A stretch of DNA of 17,178 bases from CAZSMC01 sp964607755 (GCA_964607755.1 CAZSMC010000082.1:1-17178), one strand, 5' to 3'. Positions 8,801 to 15,431 are shown, counted from the stretch's first letter. Made by a program: numbers and translations. Notes: a model not told the origin generated them from the letters alone.

Positions 8801-9135
8801 TGTCACTGATGGGGGCTATCATTCTCGTCGGTATTGTTGTTAACGATTCTATCGTCAAAGTGGATTTTATCCACCGCCATTACAAAGAACAGCACGATTT
8901 AAAAACCGCCATCATCGAAGCCGGCAAAAAACGTTTCCGCCCGATTGTGATGACAACCGTGACCACCGTGTGCGGCCTGCTGCCCATGGCCCTGGCCAGC
9001 GGCAGCGGCGCCGAGCTGCGGCGGCCGCTGGCGTGGGTGATTGTTGGCGGCATCACCATGGCGACGATGTTGACGTTGGTGATTGTGCCCCTGTTGTACA
9101 CTTTTACAGTGAGACAAGATGGGGGAATGAAATGA
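5869..9135 (+). CDS. RND-family efflux permease 1 (AcrB/HAE1-like)
   Basis: Inner-membrane proton-driven pump subunit. The N terminus MHLAEIAIKRPVGVTVIFMAVVL is TM1 of the family; the porter domain follows (FLPDIDVPKLIVKTEWP, then VEERLTQQVEAAL), then TM2-6, a second porter half after VIPRELVPNVDRKQLVVSAELPAGASLD, and TM8-12. In TM4 the AcrB Asp-Asp pair is Asp411-Asn412 (MLVDNSIVVLEN); in TM10 the position of the AcrB lysine is Asn992, followed by Asp993 (GIVVNDSIVKVDF). Between TM6 and TM7 there is an extra hydrophobic stretch at about 531-562. Length 1088 aa is slightly above AcrB. A fair Shine-Dalgarno (TAGGA) lies 5 nt before the ATG. By eye it is markedly richer in G+C than the genes to its left. 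Its last codons overlap a 16-codon ORF (ATGA). It probably works with the adaptor and TolC-like protein upstream. Confidence 0.95.
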   Translation: MHLAEIAIKRPVGVTVIFMAVVLLGIYAFNKLSVDFLPDIDVPKLIVKTEWPDANARDVEERLTQQVEAALSTLQTVDKITSISRDGISYVTVTFNWGTDMDMAFIQVRSKLDRMQDGLPKFSERPSIMRFDPSSTPIMTFVITGERIENPRSAKDYQEALVELKDVARSIVKRRLEQIDGIAYVAVSGGLEREIQIYLDRAKCAALDIRFEQVESALQRFNVSTSGGTIREGYYQYPLRIEATYASVEEIYLTPVKYTKNDQAILLRDIARIEDGYKERTGYTKLNGKEVITLFLYKEAGANTVDASGKVYTTLYHLYQEYPGFKVLPVFDQAEFIQESIDNVLQALCLGGLFAFFVLFYFLKDFKSPLIIGISIPVSIVTTIIFMYFFNINFNIISLGGLALGIGMLVDNSIVVLENITRYREMGCSLLDAAVKGTKEVSLAITASTFTTIAVFLPLVTVKGLAGELFYDQSVTISIALTISLIVSMTLLTMLSSKTHIPFARSFANWQFNSFRLPPNRLKKKSLLRRGFWFLLWLVEIVCYSLSFALYVLVIRYVIRLIRWSIAQFQGFFDRLMAGYELVLERALENRGRVLVLTCLCFVGALLLLKVIPRELVPNVDRKQLVVSAELPAGASLDVTASHIARLERRLRDLPGVKRVLSSIGITENILDQTYQPGINKAILDLEIEHQYNTFDIAQKIEALFAEFGNLSLAINKRETIFEQLFQRQQDAFDVQISGPDMERLADISEDIRHYLDQESAFENVHTSLKQGGHEYTLELNRDNMVRYGVTLAELASFLRHEIQGSVPTQFIDFADKIDIKVMNTNEVALDMNRLQQLGFPITVAQQKITVPIREFVTAKPTTGYAEIQRFDQSKTVVLSANVRNRFGQAKTELQRYVSNMDIPGGYLVTLGASRRELKDNYRNLLLIFIISIALVYFILSAQFESVRVPLVIISAIPLAFIGILFTLLGTGNSLNIMSLMGAIILVGIVVNDSIVKVDFIHRHYKEQHDLKTAIIEAGKKRFRPIVMTTVTTVCGLLPMALASGSGAELRRPLAWVIVGGITMATMLTLVIVPLLYTFTVRQDGGMK

Positions 9136-9257
9136 ATATGTTTGATAAAATGCGAAAGATTCAAAAACTCACTATCCGGTGAAATTCGGGGTTTCTTATG
9201 GAACACAGAGTTAAACTTTTGAAAAATATCCAGAAAAAAAAAGTACGTTTCTAGGAA

Positions 9258-9470
9258 ATGGAAAAGCATCTGCTGATATACGGTTTTGAAATTGACAAAT
9301 CCGCCAGCGGCGCCCATTGGAAAGTTTACAACGAAAACATTGTCGATGAGAATGGCCAGCCGATAGATTTTTCCCTGTGGCGGCCTCACGGGCGCGGCGA
9401 GAATTTTCTCAGCCCGCGGACGAAAAAGCTCTACCTGGAATACATTTATTTGCTGAATAAGGTGAGATAA
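9258..9470 (+). CDS. Small hypothetical protein (70 aa), possibly the 3' part of a nonsense-interrupted gene
   Basis: Not recognised. A basic, soluble-looking 70-aa product (contains FSLWRPHGRGENFLSPRTKK) with no signal peptide or membrane segment. It ends 6 nt before permease 2 and has codon use like its neighbours, which argues for real coding. The start is uncertain: the only purines nearby (AGGAA) abut the ATG with almost no spacing. The same frame is open upstream to an ATG at 9198, broken only by one TAG at 9252-9254; without that stop the product would be 90 residues. So it may be a reinitiated gene, a point-mutated gene, or a recoded one. Its place between two RND permeases hints at an accessory role only by position. 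Confidence 0.5.
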   Translation: MEKHLLIYGFEIDKSASGAHWKVYNENIVDENGQPIDFSLWRPHGRGENFLSPRTKKLYLEYIYLLNKVR

Positions 9471-9476
9471 TTCCTG

Positions 9477-12400
9477 ATGAAGCTATTGAGTTGGATAATC
9501 GATCATCCCGTTGCCGTCATCATGTTTTATGTTGTGGTGCTGATCACGGGCGTGGTTTGCTCATTCCTTATTCCGATTGAGTTGTCGCCGAATATCGAGC
9601 TGCCGCAGCTAACCATAAGCGCCGGCTGGCCGGGCACTTCTCCCATTACTGTCGAATCCCAACTAACCGCTCCGCTGGAATCCGCTGTTCAAAGACTTAG
9701 AGATGTGACAAAAGTCGTGTCCCGCACACAAGAAGGATATTGCACTATTTCCGCAGAATTTAAAAGAGGCGCGGACCTCCAGTTAGCCGAGCTGGAACTC
9801 AACGAGCAGATTAGCCAATTGAAAAAAAGACTGCCGTCCGGTGTTTCCTGGCCCACCATCCAAAGGTCCGTTCCGGAGGAGATGCAGGCGTTTGAAGGAT
9901 TTATGCGGTTTCAGCTTATTGGTGAGCAAAATCCGGCGGAGTTGCGCCAGATTGCGGAAGAAAAGCTTTATCTTCCCCTGTCCTCAATTCAAGGTGTTGA
10001 ACATGTCAATATCCAGGGTGGGGAAGAGAAAATATTGCATGTCGAACTGGATCCAAACGCCATACAAAATTACGGCATCGGCCAGGCAAATATTTCAAGC
10101 TTAAAGAATGAGTTGAGCCGGGCTAAAATCAACCTCGGAAATCTGGCGGGCAACCACGCTATAACCAACGCCGCTTTTAATCCATCCTTTGCCGGCATCG
10201 ATGAAATCCTGAACATTCCCGTAAAACGACAGGATTCCGGCAGGATGGTTATGCTGAGTGATTTAGCCGACGTAAACTGGACTCATTCTGAGGCGCAAAC
10301 CATAATCCGCATCAACGGCCGCGACCTTGTCTCTATCTCGCTGAATAAAGAGCCGGGCGCCAACCTGTTAAAAACCGAGCGCCACGTGGATCAGGAAATT
10401 AACCGGCTGGAAAAAGCCCTGCCCAGGGGCACGGAAATTGTCAAAGAAATGGACAAAAGCCGGGATTTGCGAGTAGAGCTGAATAAACTGAGGAATCGAT
10501 CTTTTCTTTCCATATTGTTTATTGCCCTGGTGTTGTCACTGGTGTTCCGTAATATAAAAACCGCGCTGGTTATTCTCGGTTCTCTTTTTATCTCCGTGCT
10601 TGGCGCCATTTGCCTGTTTTACCTGTCCGGCAACACCCTCAACATTCTCACCCTCGCCGGCTTTACCATGGGTTTTGGTATTCTCGTGGATAATGCTATC
10701 GTCGTCTATGACAACATTCACCGCCAGGCCTCAAAATCTACAGTCTCTGGCTCTGAACTTCGAGCAGCAGATAAGGAAAAATGGAAATCCGGCGCCCAAC
10801 ATCGAGACGCTGTTGTTGCCGGGGTTCGCGAGATGGTGCAGCCATTATTGGCGTCCAATCTCACCACCATCGGCGCCTTTTTGCCGGTGTTTTTCCTCTC
10901 TCCTGACCTTAAAATATACTTTCAGCCCTTTGCCATGGCACTGGGATCAACGGTCTTGATTTCTCTTTTTGTTTCCTTTACCCTCATTCCAATCTTTGTC
11001 TGTTACTGGATGCCCCTCTTGCACCGCTCAAAAAAAGACACTGGAGAAGGTTATATAAACAAGATTTACAAACGATGTCTCCGTTTCTGCATGGCGCACC
11101 CCGTTTTCACCATTTTTGTTGTTGTCTGGCTCTTTGGTTTTCCAATCTGGCTTTTGCCCAATAAAATTGACACGGAAAAAAAGCCGCAAATCGTGCACAA
11201 AGAAAATGATGAACAAGATGCTAATGATCGAAAATCTTATGAGCTTCTCTTTGCCGCTCACGATTCATCTGGGGTTCAGCAGCTAAAATCCGGTGTACAA
11301 AAAGCTGATTCCGAAAGCCAGTCGCTAGGTGTGGCTTCTGAACCCGGCTTGTTTGTGCAAAAATATAATCAATTGTGGGGTAACGAGTATTTCAGCAAGA
11401 AAATAAAACCGGTCCTGTTCAAAATATTCGGCGGCGCTTCTTATCGATTTTTCAGAAAAGTGAACAAAGGTGAAATATGGCAGCCTTCTACCAGAACGTA
11501 CATTCTGGTGAGCCTGGAGATGCCCAACGGCATCCATCTCAGCCGGATTAACAGGTTATGTCAGGATTTCGAAGTCCGGCTACTTGAATACGGCGGTAAA
11601 ATCTCCAAAATGACCACAAATGTTTATAGTAAAACATACGCCAATATCCGCGTGGACATTGAGAAAGCATACGAGAGGTCAAGTTTTCCCATGGAGTTGT
11701 ATGCCAACCTGGTAAAATACGGTCTCAACCTGGGCGGCGTTGGCGTGCACGTTGCCGGCTTTGGCCCGGGGTTTTATTCCGGCCTGGGAAATACCATGGC
11801 TCACTATTCGGTCAAGGTAACAGGTACCAATTTTAACCAGGTGCATGATCTTGCCAAAGTCTTTGCGGTAGAATTGGAGAAAAACAAGCGCGTCAACAAC
11901 ATCGATACCGAACAAGCCTGGCGCGGGGCGCGTGTTCAACATGAACTGATTGCGCAGGTCAAACCGCGCCAATTTATTTCATCTCATCAGGATTACCGAA
12001 CAGTGGCTTATGATATTCAATCCCGAATGAACAGCCACGTAGTTCATCGCACAAATATGAATGAGGAAGAAATCGGTTTGTCAATTGGCATCCGTGACGC
12101 TCAGGGATCGTTGCGAGATTTGTCCCATTCCCTGGTTGCCGATCAAGTGAACGGTCATGAATATCGTCTTGGTTATCTCGTCGATTTTAACAAGCAGCGC
12201 ACCCTGCCGGTCATCCAGCGCGAGAACCAAACCTACATGCGGCTGGTCAGTTACGACTATATCGGGCCGTATCATTATGGCACCAAATTCCGGGATGCGG
12301 TTATAAAAAAGATGGATATACCTTATGGCTATGCCATTACCCCGGATACATACCATTGGTTTGGCGGCCGCAAACAACAAAAAGAACTTTTGTGGATCAT

Positions 12401-12914
12401 TTTGCTGGCTCTGCTGATCGTATTGATTATTTCGGCAGCCCTGTTCGAATCACTCTCAAAACCTTTTCTTATTCTTTTGGCCATCCCGCTGTCGGTTATT
12501 GGACTTTTTTACGCCTTTTACTTTTTTGATGCTACATTCGACCGCGGCGGTTATGCAGCGATTTTATTGCTGGTGGGGATTGTGGTGAATAATTCGATTA
12601 TTTTGGTCAAGCATATCTGCGATGTAGCAGAAAATACCCCTTCTGAAGACAAGCGCGGTCTTGTCATTGAGGCGGCTTCGCACCGCATTCGTCCTGTTAT
12701 GCTAACGACAGCGACAACGATCGTTGGTATGCTACCATTGGTTTTGTTTGAAAGCACAGAAACGATTTGGTACGCGCTGGCCGTAGGCGGCATTGGCGGG
12801 CTGGCGGTTTCTTCGCTGTTGTTGTTGATTGTGATTCCGGTGGTTTTTGGTGTGATTGGAATTAAACCGCTGCCGCATGAAAGTATAAATAAAATTGACA
12901 GAGGCATAAAATGA
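9477..12914 (+). CDS. RND-family efflux permease 2 (AcrB/CusA-like, Bacteroidota-type)
   Basis: Second full RND permease (1145 aa). TM1 is within MKLLSWIIDHPVAVIMFYVVVLITG; the porter domain begins at ELSPNIELPQLTISAGWPGTSP. TM4 carries Asp405-Asn406 (ILVDNAIVVYDN) and TM10 carries Asn1038-Asn1039 (GIVVNNSIILVKH), so neither the second Asp nor the Lys of the AcrB proton relay is kept. After TM7 (about residue 560) there is a polar insertion of about 100 residues before STRTYILVSLEMPNG, and a Gly-rich GGVGVHVAGFGPGFYSGLG in the second porter half, which I associate with RND proteins of Bacteroidota-like genomes. AGGTGAG about 10 nt before the ATG is a plausible RBS. Its stop overlaps the start of the beta-propeller gene by 4 nt (ATGA). 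Two unlike permeases with one adaptor suggest a heteromeric pump, as in MdtBC, or two pumps sharing the other parts. Confidence 0.93.
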   Translation: MKLLSWIIDHPVAVIMFYVVVLITGVVCSFLIPIELSPNIELPQLTISAGWPGTSPITVESQLTAPLESAVQRLRDVTKVVSRTQEGYCTISAEFKRGADLQLAELELNEQISQLKKRLPSGVSWPTIQRSVPEEMQAFEGFMRFQLIGEQNPAELRQIAEEKLYLPLSSIQGVEHVNIQGGEEKILHVELDPNAIQNYGIGQANISSLKNELSRAKINLGNLAGNHAITNAAFNPSFAGIDEILNIPVKRQDSGRMVMLSDLADVNWTHSEAQTIIRINGRDLVSISLNKEPGANLLKTERHVDQEINRLEKALPRGTEIVKEMDKSRDLRVELNKLRNRSFLSILFIALVLSLVFRNIKTALVILGSLFISVLGAICLFYLSGNTLNILTLAGFTMGFGILVDNAIVVYDNIHRQASKSTVSGSELRAADKEKWKSGAQHRDAVVAGVREMVQPLLASNLTTIGAFLPVFFLSPDLKIYFQPFAMALGSTVLISLFVSFTLIPIFVCYWMPLLHRSKKDTGEGYINKIYKRCLRFCMAHPVFTIFVVVWLFGFPIWLLPNKIDTEKKPQIVHKENDEQDANDRKSYELLFAAHDSSGVQQLKSGVQKADSESQSLGVASEPGLFVQKYNQLWGNEYFSKKIKPVLFKIFGGASYRFFRKVNKGEIWQPSTRTYILVSLEMPNGIHLSRINRLCQDFEVRLLEYGGKISKMTTNVYSKTYANIRVDIEKAYERSSFPMELYANLVKYGLNLGGVGVHVAGFGPGFYSGLGNTMAHYSVKVTGTNFNQVHDLAKVFAVELEKNKRVNNIDTEQAWRGARVQHELIAQVKPRQFISSHQDYRTVAYDIQSRMNSHVVHRTNMNEEEIGLSIGIRDAQGSLRDLSHSLVADQVNGHEYRLGYLVDFNKQRTLPVIQRENQTYMRLVSYDYIGPYHYGTKFRDAVIKKMDIPYGYAITPDTYHWFGGRKQQKELLWIILLALLIVLIISAALFESLSKPFLILLAIPLSVIGLFYAFYFFDATFDRGGYAAILLLVGIVVNNSIILVKHICDVAENTPSEDKRGLVIEAASHRIRPVMLTTATTIVGMLPLVLFESTETIWYALAVGGIGGLAVSSLLLLIVIPVVFGVIGIKPLPHESINKIDRGIK

Positions 12915-13984
12915 AAATGACAAAATTAGCAAGTCTGTTCATTCTTGGATTATTTCTTCATAGTGTCGGTCATGGGAAAGAAACCAATCCTCAAAAGAAA
13001 TATGACAGCATAGAGATAAGGCTAACCAGGACAGGTGCAGTCAATCTTCAAATCGCTGATAATTTTCTTATAGGCAGGGTTACCGAATTTATTGTATCTG
13101 AGAATTCTATTTTCATCAATGACTATAGCTCAAATAAAGTTTACGAGTTTGACCAGCATGGAATGCCGGTTACGATTATCGGCAAAGTGGGACAGGGGCC
13201 GGGCGAATATCTCAATCCTCGATCAATCGCCTGCAGCGAAAATGGGGTGTATATTTATGATGTCAGATCAAGAAGATTATTATTCTTTGATAACCAGCGT
13301 AATTTTAGTGATGATTTGAACTCGCAGAAAAATTTAGCGTCCATTCAGAAAATCTTATGTGACAGGAACGGGGACCTGATTATCCTTCACAATGATTATG
13401 GCGTTGCCAGGATTGCAAAGTACTATGAAAGTAAGATGAACAAAGCTTATATGACAACCATGACTAAAGTCAAGCTAAATAGCCTGGTTCTTCATTTTAG
13501 CAAGTTTACAGGATTTGTTTATAATCCACGCCTTGATCATATCTACTTTCTTGAGCCCGGTGACTATCGAGTAAAGGTCATTGACAATGAAACTGGAAAG
13601 CTTGTAAATATTTTTGGTGCAAGACCTGACAGTTATGTGGAAAAGAGTAAAGCAGACCTGAATATGGGCGAAATTAGCGACCCGAGAATGCTATCAAAAA
13701 TATTGAACGAATCGCATTTTTTGTGGGGCGGGATGTTTTTGGTCAAGAAGGAGTATTTATTCGTCGGGCTTTCAAATAGAAAGGAAGGAAATCTTCGATA
13801 CCGAATATACGATGTGCAGGATGGATCATGCGTCGCAACTTTTCGGCACGACGCTTTGGGCGAAAACAAGGTGCTTTTTACGGACAATAACAATATTTAT
13901 ATCTATGCCGAACCTTCAGAAGAAGAGCTGGGGAGTTCTAATGGTAAAATCGAAATATACGCCGTCGAAATAAAGGGCTTGTAA
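12911..13984 (+). CDS. Secreted 6-bladed beta-propeller (NHL-like) protein
   Basis: Periplasmic or secreted repeat protein of unknown activity. A signal peptide (MKMTKLASLFILGLFLHSVGHG, cleavage likely near residue 22) is followed by beta-propeller blades: NSIFINDYSSNKVYEFDQHG (about 65-84), GKVGQGPGEYLNPRSI (91-106), NGVYIYDVRSRRLLFFD (111-127), and later RVKVIDNETGKLVNIFG and YRIYDVQDGSCVATF. The GxGPGEYxxP motif is typical of the 6-bladed propeller family common in Bacteroidota, often beside transport genes. Unlike many relatives it has no lipobox Cys, so it should be free in the periplasm or exported. The ATG overlaps the stop of permease 2 (ATGA), strong evidence for co-translation, so a role in binding the exported substrate or sensing pump activity is plausible but unproven. 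Confidence 0.85.
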   Translation: MKMTKLASLFILGLFLHSVGHGKETNPQKKYDSIEIRLTRTGAVNLQIADNFLIGRVTEFIVSENSIFINDYSSNKVYEFDQHGMPVTIIGKVGQGPGEYLNPRSIACSENGVYIYDVRSRRLLFFDNQRNFSDDLNSQKNLASIQKILCDRNGDLIILHNDYGVARIAKYYESKMNKAYMTTMTKVKLNSLVLHFSKFTGFVYNPRLDHIYFLEPGDYRVKVIDNETGKLVNIFGARPDSYVEKSKADLNMGEISDPRMLSKILNESHFLWGGMFLVKKEYLFVGLSNRKEGNLRYRIYDVQDGSCVATFRHDALGENKVLFTDNNNIYIYAEPSEEELGSSNGKIEIYAVEIKGL

Positions 13985-14025
13985 TTCGCAAAACCTGCCG
14001 CAAAGTATCAGGAGGATTTTTTCGA

Positions 14026-14055
14026 TTGCTGCAACGGAGGGATACATCTATATGA
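14026..14055 (+). other. Possible 9-codon leader ORF before the AraC-type regulator
   Basis: GGAGG at 14011-14015 is followed 10 nt later by TTG and nine codons ending in TGA at 14053-14055, which overlaps the ATG of the regulator (ATGA). The regulator has its own GGAGGG at 14036-14041 inside this frame. The arrangement could couple translation of the regulator to a leader; it may also be chance. Confidence 0.25.
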
Positions 14056-14918
14056 ATTCACCGAACCAAACTGTTTGCCTGATATCATCCGATATGAATG
14101 TCGCGGACGAAATCAGATGGTTGTTGAAGACGCGATGTCGAATACTTTATATTGATCTAATTGACAGAGCATTTCACATAATTCGAAGTAACAGGATTGA
14201 TTGTGTGCTGGTTTATGTGGATGGTCGCAATGGTGAATTGCTCGTAGGGCTGCAGACATTAAAAAGGCAATTCAAAGTTATTCCGGTTATTGTCGTTTGT
14301 CAAGAAAACAGAAATTTGGAAATAGCGCGATTGTGCGGGGTGGCTCAAGTTGAATGCATAGTCGCGATGCCTGATATGGCAAAGTTGAAAGAAATGCTGC
14401 CACATTTGATTTATCGCTCAAAATATAAAAGTGTACATGATTTCGCTCAAACTTCGCTCAAGTGTTCGAATCTTGTGCAACGCGCGCTACGGCTGGTCAA
14501 TCAAGAATATTTATCCTTATCCGGGGTAGACGAGGTAGCTCGACGGTTAGGCGTATCAGCAGGCAGCCTGTCAACTGTATTCAGCCGGGAATCAAGCATT
14601 GGCTTAAAACAGCTCATCGTTTCACTAAAACTGCAACACGCGATAAATCTGATGCGAAACGAGGGCTTGACAATACAAGAGATTGCATCGCTTGTCGGTT
14701 TTACAAACCAGGTCCGCTTTGCTGAGGCGTTTAAAAAGAAATACTCCATGTCGCCCAATGTTTACCGGACAAGATTCTTGCCAAACGATGGCAAAAATGT
14801 GAAGTTAAAAGTATCCAGCAAAAGAACCAAGCGACCGCTTTTAAAAAAGAGAGTATCGACTGACATTTCAAGAAATTCGATCTATAGCTTTGAATATGGT
14901 TTGTTGAGAAAAGCGTAA
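14052..14918 (+). CDS. AraC-family transcriptional regulator with degenerate receiver-like N-terminal domain
   Basis: DNA-binding regulator, 288 aa. Residues about 5-120 fold like a CheY receiver by pattern (VCLISSDMNVADEIRWLL; DCVLVYVDGRNG; VIPVIVVCQE), but the phospho-acceptor position is Tyr55 rather than Asp, the switch Thr/Ser is Cys, and the late Lys is not visible, so phosphorylation is unlikely. Residues about 150-250 form two helix-turn-helix motifs of the AraC/XylS type: VDEVARRLGVSAGSLSTVFSR and the second, TIQEIASLVGFTNQVRFAEAFKKKYSMSPNVYR, with the family's diagnostic GF..Q..F...FK...SP..YR. A basic tail of about 35 residues follows. GGAGGG lies 10 nt before the ATG. As the last gene of the cluster it most likely controls the efflux/maturation genes upstream or the tiny ORF downstream. 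Confidence 0.9.
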   Translation: MNSPNQTVCLISSDMNVADEIRWLLKTRCRILYIDLIDRAFHIIRSNRIDCVLVYVDGRNGELLVGLQTLKRQFKVIPVIVVCQENRNLEIARLCGVAQVECIVAMPDMAKLKEMLPHLIYRSKYKSVHDFAQTSLKCSNLVQRALRLVNQEYLSLSGVDEVARRLGVSAGSLSTVFSRESSIGLKQLIVSLKLQHAINLMRNEGLTIQEIASLVGFTNQVRFAEAFKKKYSMSPNVYRTRFLPNDGKNVKLKVSSKRTKRPLLKKRVSTDISRNSIYSFEYGLLRKA

Positions 14919-15134
14919 GGGAATTAAGAAAAGCGGTATTGAATTGTTGAGCGCTGCGTTTATAAATTATGTTGAACAGAATTCAGGCATCTGTAATAGC
15001 CGATTGACACAAACTTGTATAGATTTCAATGTGAGAAATAAAACTTTGTTATTCAGTCTATTTATACAGTGTTTTCAAGATTTTGCGTTGAAAAAATTCA
15101 ATCACATACACAAATAGAAAGGAGGTGGTGGCTT
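14919..15134. other. Gene-free AT-rich stretch after the regulator
   Basis: No convincing ORF. It holds a small inverted repeat TTGAA-AAAA-TTCAA at 15088-15101, just before the RBS of the 14-codon ORF, which could be an operator. Promoter-like hexamers are present (TTGACA near 15004) but no partner at correct spacing, so no promoter is called. No hairpin with a T-run is seen to end the upstream operon. Confidence 0.4.
15119..15126 (+). promoter_or_regulatory. Near-perfect Shine-Dalgarno sequence of the 14-codon ORF
   Basis: AAGGAGGT, fully complementary to the usual 3' end of 16S rRNA, lies 8 nt before ATG 15135. It is the strongest RBS in the window, which is unusual before such a short frame. 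Confidence 0.65.
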
Positions 15135-15179
15135 ATGTGGGTTAATAAATTGTATTTTATCATTGATCCATTTTCTTAA
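15135..15179 (+). CDS. Candidate 14-residue peptide, MWVNKLYFIIDPFS
   Basis: A frame of 14 codons plus TAA, directly preceded by a full-length Shine-Dalgarno at ideal spacing. The product is aromatic and hydrophobic (Trp, Tyr, two Phe, IID, Pro). I do not recognise it as a known peptide. The context, downstream of a protease/DUF1611 fusion, a tripartite exporter and a regulator, makes a signalling peptide, a RiPP-like precursor or a leader peptide conceivable. Alternatives are the start of a gene truncated by the nearby transposable element, or a chance ATG after a purine run. The evidence is only the RBS-start pairing and location. Confidence 0.35.
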   Translation: MWVNKLYFIIDPFS

Positions 15180-15227
15180 GTGGAAAATAGGATTTCGTGT
15201 AATCAACATTCGTTCATTTTAAGCCAA

Positions 15228-15263
15228 AGTGTCAATATTTGGAAAGGTAGTGTCAAATAATTT
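15228..15263. repeat. Two direct repeats of AGTGTCAA-(A)TA-(A)TTT
   Basis: AGTGTCAATATTT at 15228-15240 and AGTGTCAAATAATTT at 15249-15263 lie 21 nt apart, about two DNA turns. The second resembles the inverted sequence at the right border (TTGTCAAAGAACTTTT read on the - strand from 17163). They may be terminal or subterminal transposase sites of this or another insertion sequence. Confidence 0.4.
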
Positions 15264-15351
15264 ATGAAAAAAAGGGTAAAAATTAGGAAAAGTTGGTGGT
15301 GACGGTTTTGTGGACTTTGGCGAGATTTCGGAATGCGTTCTCAAGGTATGG

Positions 15352-15431
15352 GCAAAGATTGTGTTTAAGACAAAAAAAGGAAGGCCACAGTGGCCTTCCT
15401 CTGTATTGTGTGTCTTGCACACAATCTTTGC
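15352..15431. repeat. Long imperfect inverted repeat around a terminator hairpin
   Basis: Arms of 21 nt at 15352-15372 and 15411-15431 (GCAAAGATTGTGT...AAGACA and its complement) match at 19 of 21 positions. The 38-nt centre contains the terminator hairpin; the right arm also takes part in another perfect hairpin (15405-15425), so the two structures exclude each other. Confidence 0.65.
15372..15399 (-). terminator. Intrinsic terminator, - strand
   Basis: A 9-bp perfect stem (GGAAGGCCA/TGGCCTTCC) with a 3-nt loop at 15379-15399, followed on the - strand by seven T (complement of the A-run 15372-15378). It would end transcripts from the transposase and from the promoter at 15495-15523. On the + strand there is no T-run after it. 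Confidence 0.8.

Noticed and set aside
8880..9389. 169-codon - strand frame spanning the end of permease 1
   Set aside because: Covers conserved TM11-12 codons of permease 1 and has no recognisable domain or start signal.
15003..15022. TTGACA...TATAGAT as a promoter after the regulator
   Set aside because: The two hexamers are only about 8 nt apart, too short for sigma70, and no suitable -10 lies at 16-18 nt.
15352..15431. CRISPR repeat or tRNA-like structure
   Set aside because: Only one palindromic unit is present with no regular spacers, and no cloverleaf or CCA-type acceptor end is seen.
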